Assembly: GCA_016208975.1 (NCBI GenBank)
Contig: JACQXA010000004.1
Location: forward strand, 1,799,015-1,863,014
Length of the DNA stretch: 64,000 nucleotides
DNA from: Nitrospinota bacterium
GTDB taxonomy: Bacteria; Nitrospinota_A; UBA7883; JACRLM01
Direction of reading: 5' to 3'
In this document: positions 24,353 through 32,171 of the stretch, piece after piece
Numbering within the stretch: the first letter of the stretch is position 1
How the letters are laid out: each line of letters begins with the position of its first letter
The notes under the pieces: generated by a model
Told to the model about the DNA's origin: nothing
What the model saw: the letters and a program-made list of their open reading frames with translations, nothing else
The model's database searches: none
Made by a program: the position numbers and the translations under genes

Positions 24353-25534
24353 ATGGGTCAAAACAAAGTCCTGGTGGCCGACGACAGCGTCACCATACAA
24401 AAAGTTTTCGAGCTGGCCTTCGAAAGCGAAGGGGTGGAAATCCTCCTGGCTTCCGACGGGCGCGCCGCGCTGGACATGGCCCGCAAACACATGCCCTCCA
24501 TCATCATCGCCGATGTGAACATGCCGGAGATGGACGGGTTCGACCTGTGCCGTTTTATTAAAAAAGAGAGCGAACTTACGCATATCCCCGTTTATCTGCT
24601 TTCCTCCGCTCTGGACGATTTCGACGACGCCCGGGCGGCCCAGGCGGGCGCGGCGGGCCGGTTTGAAAAACCATTCCGCTCCGAGGAGATGGTCAAAAAG
24701 GTGATGGCCGCCGTGAAGGAGGCCGAAGCGAAAACCCACGCCATGGCCGCCTCCGCGAATACCGAAGACACCTTTGAGGATATAGACGTATCCCTCGAAA
24801 ATATCCTCGAATCCGTGAGCAAGCACGGCCCGGCTGAGACGGGGTATGAAGAGGATGCCGACAGTGGCATGGATGAGGAGCGCGGCCCGGAGCCGGTGGT
24901 GAAGATACTGGAGCTGTCGGCGGAGGCGATTTCGCCGGAAGACGGGGAACTGGAAGACGAATTGGCGGTGGAGACTGTCTCCGGCGACGAGGAGGAGACC
25001 GTAGCCGGTTCCGCCGGATCTTTTGCGCGCGACCCCTCGGCCACGGAGCCGGACCTTTCGGACATCCTGGAGTTAAAACGGCCCGAAGGGGCGGTGTCCC
25101 CCCTGGAGGCGGAGCTTCCGGCGGATGATGAAAACCTTTCGGAAGAGGCTTTGCGGATGCTGGCGGCCATAGACGAGGCCGTGAAGGGTGGCGGCGCTAT
25201 GGAGCCACAGGTTAAGCCGGAACGCGCGGTGGAAGGCGTAAGCGACGAGCGGCTGGAAGGAGCCGTGGGCCGGGCGGTGGCCAAGGTGCTGGAGGACTGG
25301 ACAAAGTCCGGCCACTTAAAAGAGATAATGCTTCAGCATATACACTCCACTATGTCCCACGCGCTCAGCGGGGAGCAGTTTGAGCGGATGGTGGACGCTT
25401 CCGTGCGCCGGGCCGTGGACGCCATGGAGCCCCGGTTGCTGGAGACGTTCCGCAAAGTGGCCGAGGAGAGCACGTTGAGCGTGGCCGAAAACCTTGTCCG
25501 CCAGACCATAGAGCAAATAAAGTCTGGAGACTAA
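24353..25534 (+). CDS. Response regulator with long acidic linker
   Basis: 393 residues from the ATG at 24353; a GTG 21 bases upstream is the alternative. Residues about 4-125 are a receiver domain: KVLVADDSVTIQ, the phospho-acceptor Asp in IIIADVNMPEMDG, YLLSS and the Lys in FEKPFRSEEM. Then comes about 170 residues of acidic, low-complexity linker (many Glu/Asp/Ala/Ser), and a C-terminal helical part (RAVAKVLEDWTKSGHLKEIM, VRRAVDAMEPRLLETFRKVA). There is no DNA-binding domain. The layout recalls delta-proteobacterial receiver proteins with scaffold-like tails, or PopZ-like C-terminal helices. No partner kinase is adjacent. Confidence 0.85.
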   Translation: MGQNKVLVADDSVTIQKVFELAFESEGVEILLASDGRAALDMARKHMPSIIIADVNMPEMDGFDLCRFIKKESELTHIPVYLLSSALDDFDDARAAQAGAAGRFEKPFRSEEMVKKVMAAVKEAEAKTHAMAASANTEDTFEDIDVSLENILESVSKHGPAETGYEEDADSGMDEERGPEPVVKILELSAEAISPEDGELEDELAVETVSGDEEETVAGSAGSFARDPSATEPDLSDILELKRPEGAVSPLEAELPADDENLSEEALRMLAAIDEAVKGGGAMEPQVKPERAVEGVSDERLEGAVGRAVAKVLEDWTKSGHLKEIMLQHIHSTMSHALSGEQFERMVDASVRRAVDAMEPRLLETFRKVAEESTLSVAENLVRQTIEQIKSGD

Positions 25535-25569
25535 AAAAAACGGGGAGGCTTATTAAGCTCCTCCCCGTT
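25532..25569 (-). terminator. Strong rho-independent terminator
   Basis: A 10-bp stem (AACGGGGAGG with CCTCCCCGTT), 11-base loop, and on the minus strand a run of eight T. It lies 40 bases past the stop of the winged-helix-like gene. It also overlaps the stop codon of the response regulator and may end that transcript too. Confidence 0.88.
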
Positions 25570-25609
25570 CCATTCAAAATCCACCTGCGCGTTATTTGAC
25601 GCGCCTCAT

Positions 25610-26083
25610 TTACGCCTGCGTGGCGGCTCCGGTCGCTTCCTGTTTGGAAAGCTTCCCCCGGCGTTTCTTGCCTTTTTTCCCGGCGGGGCGGCCTGGCTTT
25701 TTAGGGGCGGCGCCCGCAACCGCCGAATAGGCCACCCCGTCCGGCGTTTTGGCCTTTTTCAATGTCCCGCGCTTGGCCATCTGCAACAACAGCGCGTAAA
25801 CCGAAGATGATTTCGGATCCGCCAACCCCTGTTTCACCATGGCCTGCTTTATTTCCCCGGAAGTCAACGGCCTGTTGGAATTCTCCACCAGCGTGATGAT
25901 GGCCGCTGAAAGAGACCCGCGCCTGGCTCCGGCTTTCCTGCCACGGCCTCTGGCGGAGCCTTTTTCCTCCGCGCGGCCGCCCGAAAGCAATACGCCTATC
26001 TGAAGCAGTTCGCGCAGAACGTTCAGCTGGGCCTCCAGGTCGGCTATTTTGGCGTTGACCTCTTTTACGTTAATGAACGACAT
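25610..26083 (-). CDS. Winged-helix-like DNA-binding protein with basic AT-hook-like tail
   Basis: 157 residues. An N-terminal short coiled coil (VNAKIADLEAQLNVLRELLQ), a basic Gly/Arg/Lys linker, a winged-helix-like middle (AAIITLVENSNRPLTSGEIK, then KSSSVYALLLQMAKRGTLKK), and a Lys/Pro/Gly-rich end (KKPGRPAGKKGKKRRGK) with the GRP core of an AT-hook. The combination suggests a nucleoid-associated or histone-like DNA-binding protein. No operon partners; the stop is followed by a strong terminator. Confidence 0.75.
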   Translation of the reverse strand: MSFINVKEVNAKIADLEAQLNVLRELLQIGVLLSGGRAEEKGSARGRGRKAGARRGSLSAAIITLVENSNRPLTSGEIKQAMVKQGLADPKSSSVYALLLQMAKRGTLKKAKTPDGVAYSAVAGAAPKKPGRPAGKKGKKRRGKLSKQEATGAATQA

Positions 26084-26354
26084 TACTAAATCTCCGGATT
26101 GATAATTAATGTAGAGTGTTACGGCTTATATTAGATAAAAGTATAAGTCGCTGGAAATGGAAAGTAAAATTTATTTTGCTCCGCGCGAACGTCCAAACGC
26201 ACGCCTATCAAGCCTTTTGGGCAGTCTTTACGCCTTATGGCGAAAGCCTAACTTAGATTATGGAATTTCCAATGTTAGATTTATAGCCCCGCCGGAACGC
26301 TTATGGACAAGAGGATTTCACAAACGGATCCACCGGCGGGCCAGCTGGCCTTCC
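26084..26354. other. AT-rich intergenic region left of MITE copy B
   Basis: About 270 bp, noticeably AT-richer than the neighbouring genes. It should hold the promoter of the minus-strand DNA-binding gene. I see no convincing gene in it: the one short open frame has no ribosome site and runs into the mobile repeat. Confidence 0.5.
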
Positions 26355-26505
26355 GGTGGTGTCCCAGTTTGAATCTCAAATAACAGACAGATCCTTCACT
26401 TCGCTTGCGCTTCGCCCAGGATGACAATGTTATCAACGGCCTTTATATTGTCATTCTGAGCGTAAGTGAAGAATCTTCCCTGTACTTCCAAACTGGGGCG
26501 CCACC
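26355..26505. mobile_element. Intact 151-bp MITE-like element, copy B
   Basis: Same length and sequence as copies A and C, with a few substitutions, including several in the ends (GTCCCAG for GTCTCAG on the left and CTGGGGCGCC for CTGAGACACT on the right, which keep the ends largely complementary). Flanked by GGCCTTCC on the left (26347-26354) and GGCCTTGC on the right (26506-26513), an 8-bp duplication with one change. No coding capacity. Confidence 0.9.
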
Positions 26506-26520
26506 GGCCTTGCCGATGAT

Positions 26521-26549
26521 TTGATTTGAGCCCTCCGTTAAACTAGAAT
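26521..26549 (+). promoter_or_regulatory. Sigma70-type promoter of the PRC-barrel gene
   Basis: TTGATT (26521-26526) and TAGAAT (26544-26549) are separated by exactly 17 bp. It begins 8 bases past the target duplication of MITE copy B. Transcription would start near 26556, which favours the ATG at 26603 over the one at 26552. Confidence 0.65.
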
Positions 26550-26602
26550 TGATGTTGGCCGCGGGAGCGGCTCTTGATAATCCTGGCGTAAATGGTGTGA
26601 GC

Positions 26603-27079
26603 ATGGGCCTTGTAACGGCTTCCTCAATAAATTTCGACATGGCCCCAGCCTATCGGGTCATGGGCTATTACGTCTATGACGACATGGACAAGGACATCAC
26701 CAGCATCCGTGAGCTGTTGGTGGACGAGGCCACGCACAGGCCCCGGTACGTCATTATCGAGGTGGGCGGGTTCCTGTCCATCATGGGGAAGAAGATACTC
26801 ATCCCGTGGTCGGCCCTGGCCAAGGGGGGCATGTCCCGGCTGAACGTGAACTGCTCCATGGAGCAGGTTCTGGCGGCCCCGTCCCCCCATACGCCCTTGA
26901 GCCCCACCCAGGTGGAGGAAGAGGGCATCCACCGCCATTTCAATGTGGAGCCTTACTGGTTCGAGGAGTCGCCGGACGAAAAGCCCATATCCGGTTCAGC
27001 TGGAGAGGTGGAAAAACCGGAGGCCCCCGGAGGGGACAGCGCCATAAGCGGCCTTTCCCTGGAGAAAGACGCCAAGTGA
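26603..27079 (+). CDS. PRC-barrel domain protein
   Basis: 158 residues from the ATG at 26603. Residues about 15-75 match the PRC-barrel pattern: AYRVMGYYVYDDMDKDITSI, LLVDEATHRPRYVIIEVGGF, KKILIPWSAL. PRC-barrels occur in photosynthetic reaction-centre H subunits, RimM and many stand-alone bacterial proteins of unknown role. The C-terminal half is Pro/Glu-rich with a conserved-looking VEEEGIHRHFNVEPYWFEE. An upstream in-frame ATG (26552) lies before the predicted transcription start and was not chosen. The VKOR gene follows after 66 bases. Confidence 0.75.
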   Translation: MGLVTASSINFDMAPAYRVMGYYVYDDMDKDITSIRELLVDEATHRPRYVIIEVGGFLSIMGKKILIPWSALAKGGMSRLNVNCSMEQVLAAPSPHTPLSPTQVEEEGIHRHFNVEPYWFEESPDEKPISGSAGEVEKPEAPGGDSAISGLSLEKDAK

Positions 27080-27145
27080 ACTTCAGCCCCCCGCCAGCTT
27101 GCGCAAAAACGGCGGGCGCAATGAACCTTTTTATGAAAAGAATCC

Positions 27146-28189
27146 ATGGGTAAAAAAAGTAAACCGTCAATTAGCGCCCCGGCGCCGGAGGCCGCGGGCG
27201 GCCTGTTGAAATCCATTATTTATATCGTGGCCTGCCTGGGGGCGGGGATAACCGCGCTTACGGAGCTTTCACACCATTTCCCCGTGATCATGGCGATATG
27301 CGGCGGCGGGTCAAGCGGATGCGCGGACGTGGCCAACACCCCGTATTCGAAGGTATTCGGCGTTTCCGTGGCGTACTGGGGCCTATTATCGTACATCGTC
27401 TTTATCGGGTTGGCCCGGTACGCTGAAAAGCTGGCCCTGCCCATGGCTTCGTTCCTTGTGGGGGCGGAGCTTTATTTCCTGTGGGTAATGGCGTCGGTCA
27501 TCCAGATATACTGCGCCTTCTGTCTGGTGCAGTTCGTGAACGTGCTGTTGCTGTTCGCGCTTACGCTGGCGTGGCGGCTGAAAAGCGGGGACACGTTCGC
27601 CGCGCCGTCCATGTGGGCGGCGCCGGTAATTATCCTCGTGTCCTTCGCCGGGTTCGCCGCGCCGGTGAAATTCGCCGCAAGGCCGGTGGCGGTATCCACT
27701 GGCGAATATTTAACTTACGAGGGGGACAAAAACTCCCCTGTCCGGGTGGAGTTATTTTCGGATTACCAGTGCGGGTACTGCAAGAAGCTGGAGCCGGAGA
27801 TAGACAAGATGCGAAAAGAGCATCCGGGCATACTTATTGTGTACCGGGATTTCATAATAAACTCCCACCAGTTGTCGGCGGTGGCGGTGTCTTACGCCAA
27901 CGGGGTGGCTTTAACCAGCGGGCCGGAAGTGTTTCTGGCGGCGCGCAAGGCGCTGTTCGATAATCAGGACAAGCTGTACGACCATCTTAAGGCGCGCCTG
28001 CCGGATATAAATTTCACCGATGAGCTGAAGGGCAGGATAAACGCCAAGGTGGAGGCGGACAGGAAACTGGCCGAGTCGCTGGGGGTCTATCAAACTCCCA
28101 CCATGCTCATCTACCATAAAGGCGAGTTGGCGCAAAAGGTGAGCGGATACGCCCCTTATGATCAATTCTCCCGGTTCCTGCCCCGGTAA
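27146..28189 (+). CDS. VKOR-thioredoxin fusion, disulfide-bond formation
   Basis: 347 residues. The N-terminal half (about 20-175) is a membrane vitamin K epoxide reductase domain: loop Cys in MAICGGGSSGCADVANTPYS and the active CxxC in IYCAFCLVQF, across several membrane helices. The C-terminal half (about 185-347) is a periplasmic DsbA/thioredoxin-like domain with SDYQCGYCKKLEPEI as the CxxC site and YQTPTMLIY holding the cis-Pro. Such fusions oxidise secreted proteins and pass electrons to quinone, replacing DsbA and DsbB. Lies between the PRC-barrel and PcrA genes; 2 bases to the next start. Confidence 0.92.
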   Translation: MGKKSKPSISAPAPEAAGGLLKSIIYIVACLGAGITALTELSHHFPVIMAICGGGSSGCADVANTPYSKVFGVSVAYWGLLSYIVFIGLARYAEKLALPMASFLVGAELYFLWVMASVIQIYCAFCLVQFVNVLLLFALTLAWRLKSGDTFAAPSMWAAPVIILVSFAGFAAPVKFAARPVAVSTGEYLTYEGDKNSPVRVELFSDYQCGYCKKLEPEIDKMRKEHPGILIVYRDFIINSHQLSAVAVSYANGVALTSGPEVFLAARKALFDNQDKLYDHLKARLPDINFTDELKGRINAKVEADRKLAESLGVYQTPTMLIYHKGELAQKVSGYAPYDQFSRFLPR

Positions 28190-28191
28190 TC

Positions 28192-30540
28192 ATGAGTATC
28201 CCCGTGTCACAGGACAATTTCACCGACATCTCGCACACCTTCACCAGCATGGCCGAGCGGTTTAGCCGGGAGCGCTTGGAGGAAGAGCTTAACCCGCCCC
28301 AGCTGGAGGCGGTGGATCACGGCAACGGCCCCCTTCTTATCCTGGCCGGGGCAGGATCCGGGAAGACCAGGGCCATAACCTATCGCATCGCCAGGCTCAT
28401 AGCCGGGGGGTTAAGCCCGTACAGGCTCATCGCCCTCACTTTCACAAACAAGGCCGCCGCCGAGATGAAAGAGCGCGCCCAGAGCCTGTTGGGCGGCAAG
28501 CGGATGGATATATGGATATCCACCTTCCACTCGGCATGCCTGCGTCTGCTCCGGCGCGATGCGGAGCGTATCGGCTATCCGGCGGACTTTGTGGTGTACG
28601 ACGCGCAGGACCAGGAACGGCTTATGCGGCTGTGCCTGGCGGATATCGGCCTTGATGAAAAGAAGTTCCCGGCCCGGCAGATGGGCGCCATGATATCCGG
28701 ATTCAAGAACCGGCTGAAAGGCGCCAAAGAGGCCGAGGCGGAGCTGAACCCCCGCAGGTTCGAAGAGTTCCTGAAAATATTCTACATGTATGAAAAACGG
28801 CTGGCCGACAGCCGCTCCATGGATTTTGACGACCTGCTGGGCAAGGCCGTTTATCTATTGAAGAGCCAGCCGGATGTAAGGGAACGGTACGTCTCAAGGT
28901 TCTCCCACATTCTGGTGGACGAGTTCCAGGACACAAACGTGGCCCAATACGAGCTTATCCGGCTTTTAATAGGCCCGGAGCGGAACATCTGCGTGGTGGG
29001 GGATGACGACCAGTCCATCTACCAGTGGCGCGGCGCCAACATCGCCAACATCCTGAACTTCGAGAAAGATTTCCCGGAAGCCAAGGTTGTGAAGCTGGAG
29101 CAGAACTACCGCTCCACCCGCACCATACTCGAATGCGCCAACGCCGTGGTGTCACGCAATCCCAACCGGAAGAAGAAAAGTTTGTGGACCAACAACTCCG
29201 CCGGGGAGAAGGTCACCGTTTACATGGCGGCCGACGAGGTGGACGAGGGCTGGTTCGTTGCCCGCTCCGTCCGCAGGCTGATGGCTGAAAAAGGGCATGG
29301 GCTCAGCGATTTCGCGGTGTTCTACCGCACCAACTCCCAGTCGCGCGCCATAGAAGACGCGCTAAGGCGTGAAGGGCTTGCATACCAGGTTTACGGCGGC
29401 CTGAAGTTCTACGAGCGCAAGGAAGTAAAAGACATCCTGGCCTATTTCCGCGCCGCGCTGAATCCTTACGACGAGGTTTCGTTCAACCGGGTGGTGAACA
29501 CGCCGCCCCGGGGCATCGGCGCCACAACTCTTGAGCGGCTGGAGGCTTATGCCCGGGAAGCGGGTATGCCGCTGGCGCTGGCGCTGGATGAAATAGACCA
29601 CATGCCGGAGATGGGGCGCGGCGCCAAGCCCAGGCTCGCCGGGTTCCGCGAGACCCTGGCGCGCATCCGGAGCCTTGCGGCCACAAAAACGGCCCCCGAC
29701 GCTTTTGCCGAGGCCCTGCAGGTGTCAGGCTATATGGACTGGCTGGCCAAAGAGGAAACCAGCGAGGCCGCCTCCCGCATGGAAAACCTTAACGAGCTTG
29801 TGAACGCCGCCGAGGATTTCGCCGAACGGACGGAAGACGGCTCCATCACAGCGTTTCTTGACCAGGCGGCGCTGGTGGCCGACGCCGACACGGCGGACCA
29901 AAGCGGGGCCGTGCGGCTTATGACCGTGCATATCAGCAAGGGGCTGGAGTTCCCCGTGGTGTTCATCACCGGGCTGGAGGAAGACATTTTCCCCCACGCC
30001 AGAAGCAAAGACGACCCTTCCCAGATGGAGGAGGAGCGGCGCCTGATGTACGTCGCCATGACCCGGGCGCGGCAAAAACTGTTTATCACCTACGCGGACA
30101 CCCGGCGGGTGTTCGGCGTGTCGCAGATGAACCGGCCGTCGCGGTTTGTGGCCGATCTGCCCCAGGAGATGACCGCCGGGGAGCGTCCTTCGTTCGCTTT
30201 CGGGGCTTCGCGCCGCCCGGCTTTCGATGGGGGATACAGGCCGTCCGCCGCGCCGGAGCGTCGTTTCCCTGTGGAGTCTGTAAGGCCCTCCCGCGAATCG
30301 TGGCCCAAACCCCCGGCTCAAGGAGGGCTGGATTTTGAGAGCCGCCCCACGCCGCCTGCGGCGTCCACCGTTCCGCCGGGAGAGTTTGCGCCGGGAATGA
30401 AAGTGCGGCACAAGTCCTTCCAGGTGGGGTTCGTGCGCAACGTTGAGGGGAAAGGGGAGAACAGCAAGATAACCGTTTATTTCCCCAGGTTCGGCGAGAA
30501 GAAGCTGGTGTTAAAGTACGCCAACCTGGAAGCGGTGTGA
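28192..30540 (+). CDS. pcrA: UvrD/PcrA-type DNA helicase
   Basis: 782 residues. Superfamily 1A 3'-5' helicase for repair and removal of bound proteins. Motifs in order: Walker A LAGAGSGKT, FTNKAAAEM, DEFQDTN, GDDDQSIYQWRGA, LEQNYRS, TVHISKGLEFPVVF, and RRLMYVAMTRARQKL. The final 50 residues (GMKVRHKSFQVGFVRNVEGK onward) are the Tudor-like domain that binds RNA polymerase in PcrA/UvrD. A Pro/Arg-rich linker of about 70 residues precedes it. The N-terminal about 30 residues before the Q motif are longer than usual. Confidence 0.95.
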   Translation: MSIPVSQDNFTDISHTFTSMAERFSRERLEEELNPPQLEAVDHGNGPLLILAGAGSGKTRAITYRIARLIAGGLSPYRLIALTFTNKAAAEMKERAQSLLGGKRMDIWISTFHSACLRLLRRDAERIGYPADFVVYDAQDQERLMRLCLADIGLDEKKFPARQMGAMISGFKNRLKGAKEAEAELNPRRFEEFLKIFYMYEKRLADSRSMDFDDLLGKAVYLLKSQPDVRERYVSRFSHILVDEFQDTNVAQYELIRLLIGPERNICVVGDDDQSIYQWRGANIANILNFEKDFPEAKVVKLEQNYRSTRTILECANAVVSRNPNRKKKSLWTNNSAGEKVTVYMAADEVDEGWFVARSVRRLMAEKGHGLSDFAVFYRTNSQSRAIEDALRREGLAYQVYGGLKFYERKEVKDILAYFRAALNPYDEVSFNRVVNTPPRGIGATTLERLEAYAREAGMPLALALDEIDHMPEMGRGAKPRLAGFRETLARIRSLAATKTAPDAFAEALQVSGYMDWLAKEETSEAASRMENLNELVNAAEDFAERTEDGSITAFLDQAALVADADTADQSGAVRLMTVHISKGLEFPVVFITGLEEDIFPHARSKDDPSQMEEERRLMYVAMTRARQKLFITYADTRRVFGVSQMNRPSRFVADLPQEMTAGERPSFAFGASRRPAFDGGYRPSAAPERRFPVESVRPSRESWPKPPAQGGLDFESRPTPPAASTVPPGEFAPGMKVRHKSFQVGFVRNVEGKGENSKITVYFPRFGEKKLVLKYANLEAV

Positions 30541-30556
30541 GAGAAAGGGGCTCCAA

Positions 30557-31408
30557 TTGCTCAAGTCCCTGCTGGCGATAATTGACGACATAAAGGTGGC
30601 GCACACCATATTCGCCATGCCTTTCGCCGTCATGAGCGCTTTTATGGCGGCCGGGGGTTTCCCCTCATGGGCGCTGTTGGGCTGGATTGGGCTTGCCATG
30701 GTGTTCGCCCGGTCGGCGGCCATGGCGTTCAACCGGCTGGTGGACGAGCCTTTCGACCGGGAAAACCCCCGGACGCAAAACCGGGCCCTGCCCGCCGGAA
30801 AAGCGGACAAACTGCATTATGTGGCTTTCATCCTCGTTTCGGGCATGGCTTTCATCATGGTGTGCGGGGAGATAAACATGCTGGCCTTGAAACTGTCCCC
30901 GGCGGCGCTGTTTATCGTGTTCTTCTACTCTTACACCAAACGGCTCACGGCATACTCCCATTTCTTCCTGGGCGCGGCCCTGTCGCTGGCGCCAATCGGC
31001 GCGTGGGTGGCCGTGCGGGAGGAGATTGTTACGCCGCCCATACTGTTGGGGCTGGCGGTGATTTTCTGGCTGGCGGGGCTGGACACCATTTATTCGTTGC
31101 AGGACATGGAGTTCGATAAGGGCCGGGGCCTCAAATCCATCCCACAGCGGTTCGGGGTTGGCCGGGCGTTGTCCATGGCGGCGGTGTTCCACGGGATTAT
31201 GGTGGCCCTGCTTCTGACCCTGGCGGCGGTGACGGACCTTTCGTGGATTTACGTCACCGGCGTGGCGCTCACCGCCGGGCTGTTAATGTACGAGCATTCG
31301 CTTGTGAAACCGGAGGACCTGACAAAGGTGAACGTGGCCTTCTTCAACGTCAACGGCATAATAAGCGTGGGGCTGATGATATTCACCATCGCCGACGTTC
31401 TGGCGTAA
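30557..31408 (+). CDS. UbiA-family prenyltransferase, MqnP-like
   Basis: 283 residues with about eight membrane helices. The two Asp motifs are AFNRLVDEPFDRENPRT and DTIYSLQDMEFDKGRG, followed by LKSIPQRFGV. This second motif pattern is typical of the MqnP/UbiA group that adds a polyprenyl tail in the futalosine menaquinone pathway or to 4-hydroxybenzoate. The chosen start is TTG with AAAGGGG 7 bases upstream; the first internal ATG would cut into helix 1. No other men/mqn genes are visible here. Downstream RadC follows after 7 bases. Confidence 0.85.
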   Translation: MLKSLLAIIDDIKVAHTIFAMPFAVMSAFMAAGGFPSWALLGWIGLAMVFARSAAMAFNRLVDEPFDRENPRTQNRALPAGKADKLHYVAFILVSGMAFIMVCGEINMLALKLSPAALFIVFFYSYTKRLTAYSHFFLGAALSLAPIGAWVAVREEIVTPPILLGLAVIFWLAGLDTIYSLQDMEFDKGRGLKSIPQRFGVGRALSMAAVFHGIMVALLLTLAAVTDLSWIYVTGVALTAGLLMYEHSLVKPEDLTKVNVAFFNVNGIISVGLMIFTIADVLA

Positions 31409-31415
31409 GGCGGCC

Positions 31416-32159
31416 ATGGAAGAGACTCAGGCCGGGCACAGGCAAAGGTTGCGGGACAAGTTCTTGAAATTCGGGCTGGACAAGTTCACCGACGACGAGA
31501 TTGTGGAGCTTCTGCTTACCCTGGCCACCCCGAGGAAGGACTGCAAACAGGCAGCCCGCGCCGCTTTGAAACAGTTCGGAAGCCTGGCGGGGGTTCTGGA
31601 GGCTTCCATACAAGACCTGCAGAAAATAGAAGGCATCGGCCCCAACAACGCCCTGGGTTTAAGGCTGGTGCACGCCATCGCCCGCAAATTCCTCCGGGAG
31701 CGTATCCTGCGCGAGAATTATTTAAATTCTTTCGGCGAGGTGCTGGAATATTTCAGCCACGCCTTGCGGGGGGAGAAGCGGGAGTCTTTCCACGTGCTGT
31801 TCCTCAACTCCCAGAACGCCATCCTCCACGAGGAGCGCATTTCAGCGGGAGCGCCGGGGAGCGTAACCCTGGCGCCCAGGCAGGTGATGGAAAAAGCCAT
31901 CGCCCACGCCGCAACAACTTTGGTGCTGGCCCATAACCATCCCGGCGGGATGGCGGAGCCATCGGCGGAAGACATCATCCTCACCCGCGAGATTTGTTTC
32001 ACCGCCAGGCTGATGGATATTTGGGTGAGGGAGCATCTGATAATCTGCCCCAACGGTTATTACTCTTTTCTCAAGGAAGGGTTGATGGCCAAGTTCGAGG
32101 CGGAGTTCGAAAAATTCCACGAACGGCTTATGGACGCGGGCAGGAAAGAATATTTTTAA
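31416..32159 (+). CDS. radC: RadC-family JAMM protein
   Basis: 247 residues. N-terminal helix-hairpin-helix region (LQKIEGIGPNNALGL) and a C-terminal JAB/MPN+ metalloenzyme fold with LAHNHPGGMAEPSAEDIILT as the zinc motif. The usual DHLIIG strand reads EHLIICPNGYYS, with Asp to Glu. Despite the name, RadC proteins have no proven repair role. Starts 7 bases after the UbiA gene; last gene of the plus-strand run that began at the PRC-barrel. Confidence 0.92.
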   Translation: MEETQAGHRQRLRDKFLKFGLDKFTDDEIVELLLTLATPRKDCKQAARAALKQFGSLAGVLEASIQDLQKIEGIGPNNALGLRLVHAIARKFLRERILRENYLNSFGEVLEYFSHALRGEKRESFHVLFLNSQNAILHEERISAGAPGSVTLAPRQVMEKAIAHAATTLVLAHNHPGGMAEPSAEDIILTREICFTARLMDIWVREHLIICPNGYYSFLKEGLMAKFEAEFEKFHERLMDAGRKEYF

Positions 32160-32171
32160 GCCGGGAGGCGT

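Noticed and set aside
26157-26372. 71-codon open frame left of MITE copy B
   Set aside because: No ribosome site, runs into the mobile repeat, and its base composition is unlike real genes here.
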